From positions 496,001-560,000 of the forward strand of contig NZ_CP036403.1 in NCBI RefSeq assembly GCF_004322775.1: a stretch of 64,000 bases of DNA. The letters are read 5' to 3'. Positions 63,592 to 64,000 of the stretch are shown in pieces. The stretch is from Ornithinimicrobium sufpigmenti. Its GTDB lineage: Bacteria > Actinomycetota > Actinomycetes > Actinomycetales > Dermatophilaceae. Within the stretch, counting starts at the first letter, position 1; every line of letters starts with the position of its first letter. The notes beneath the pieces are model-generated. The model did no database searches. It was not told the origin of the DNA and saw only the letters and a list, made by a program, of their open reading frames with translations. Position numbers and translations under genes: made by a program.

Positions 63592-64000
63592 ATGAACGAC
63601 GACACGAGCATCACCGTCAGCCGCACGATCGACGCCTCGGCCGCGGAGATCTTCGAGGTCCTCTCCCTGCCGGAACGGCACGTCGAGCTGGACGGCTCCG
63701 GCTTCGTCCGCTCCGTGGACCACGCAGACCGGATCACCGGCACCGGCCAGGTCTTCACGATGAACATGACCGGGGACCACATGGGCGGCGACTACCAGAC
63801 CGACAACCACGTGACCGGCTACGACAAGGACCACCTGCTGGCCTGGGAGACCGCGCCCGCCGGTACCGAGCCGCCCGGCTGGCAGTGGGTGTGGGAACTC
63901 GTCCCCCAGGGGCCGGACAGCACCGAGGTCCGGCACAGTTACGACTGGGGCAAGGTGACCGACCAGGAGCTGCTGAAGAAGGTCTCCTTCCCGCTCGTGA
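63592..64000 (+). CDS. SRPBCC/polyketide-cyclase-like protein, cut by window end
   Basis: The first 136 residues of an open frame that runs off the window. It has the START-like fold signature: SITVSRTIDASAAEIFEVLSLPERHVELDG, GQVFTMNM, NHVTGYDKDHLLAWET and TEVRHSYDWGKVTDQ. The family binds hydrophobic ligands; function is unknown. The ATG follows a -10 box by 7 nt and an adjacent TACTAG. Confidence 0.85.
   Translation, partial: MNDDTSITVSRTIDASAAEIFEVLSLPERHVELDGSGFVRSVDHADRITGTGQVFTMNMTGDHMGGDYQTDNHVTGYDKDHLLAWETAPAGTEPPGWQWVWELVPQGPDSTEVRHSYDWGKVTDQELLKKVSFPLV

Overview
The window is a high-GC, gene-dense piece of an actinobacterial chromosome. The evidence is frequent GTG starts, short gaps, actinobacteria-restricted families (bS22-type ribosomal peptide, DUF3027, DUF2530, DUF4229, an IdeR-like regulator) and many genes that look leaderless. 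A block with two FemAB/FemX-type transferases and an ATP-grasp ligase suggests a branched, A4-type peptidoglycan, as in ornithine-containing Micrococcales (Intrasporangiaceae/Ornithinimicrobiaceae-like). That placement is inference. I saw no rRNA, tRNA, CRISPR array, prophage or insertion sequence.

Layout. 1-2580: bacterial NHEJ genes (LigD polymerase and ligase domains as separate overlapping genes, divergent from ku). 2620-5978: a lipoprotein and clpC. 6069-10950: proposed interpeptide-bridge block (ATP-grasp ligase, FemX-like, DegT-like PLP enzyme, FemX-like). 10961-14551: genome maintenance (mutY, disA, radA). 14599-19741: Cys-cluster protein, Ppx/GppA phosphatase, TIM-barrel isomerase, proline dehydrogenase, proC, GNAT. 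19859-22162: AcuC-like deacetylase, small HTH protein, bS22, glutaredoxin-like protein.

22269-42314 is a respiration block: the redox sensor rex, haem genes hemA-C-D-B, a MarR gene and hemL, then a histidine phosphatase, the system II cytochrome c maturation genes (TlpA-like, ccdA, resB, ccsB), and the menaquinone genes menA, menE, menB and menC with small membrane proteins and a lipoprotein between them. NADH/NAD sensing, haem supply, haem attachment and quinone supply are thus contiguous.

42484-64000 is mixed: an ammonium transporter with a GlnR-like site; a probable remnant of an HNH/DUF222 protein; a MarR/ABC-exporter pair; a cold-shock protein, DUF3027 and DUF2530; a MarR/MFS pair; a possible 27-residue membrane peptide; a gamma-glutamyltransferase; pdxH; and an IdeR-like regulator. 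A 5' leader with clear c-di-AMP (ydaO/yuaA) riboswitch features precedes a secreted NlpC/P60 hydrolase. Then come two CNNM/CBS membrane proteins, an unusual Mre11/Rad50-like pair, an OsmC protein and a truncated SRPBCC gene.

The most interesting signals are the bridge block with its unexplained DegT-like enzyme, the Mre11-like protein with altered metal-binding motifs next to a Rad50-like ATPase without a zinc hook, the presence of both the c-di-AMP synthase and a c-di-AMP riboswitch on a wall hydrolase, and a widespread -10-to-start-codon architecture (15 cases) that implies leaderless mRNAs.
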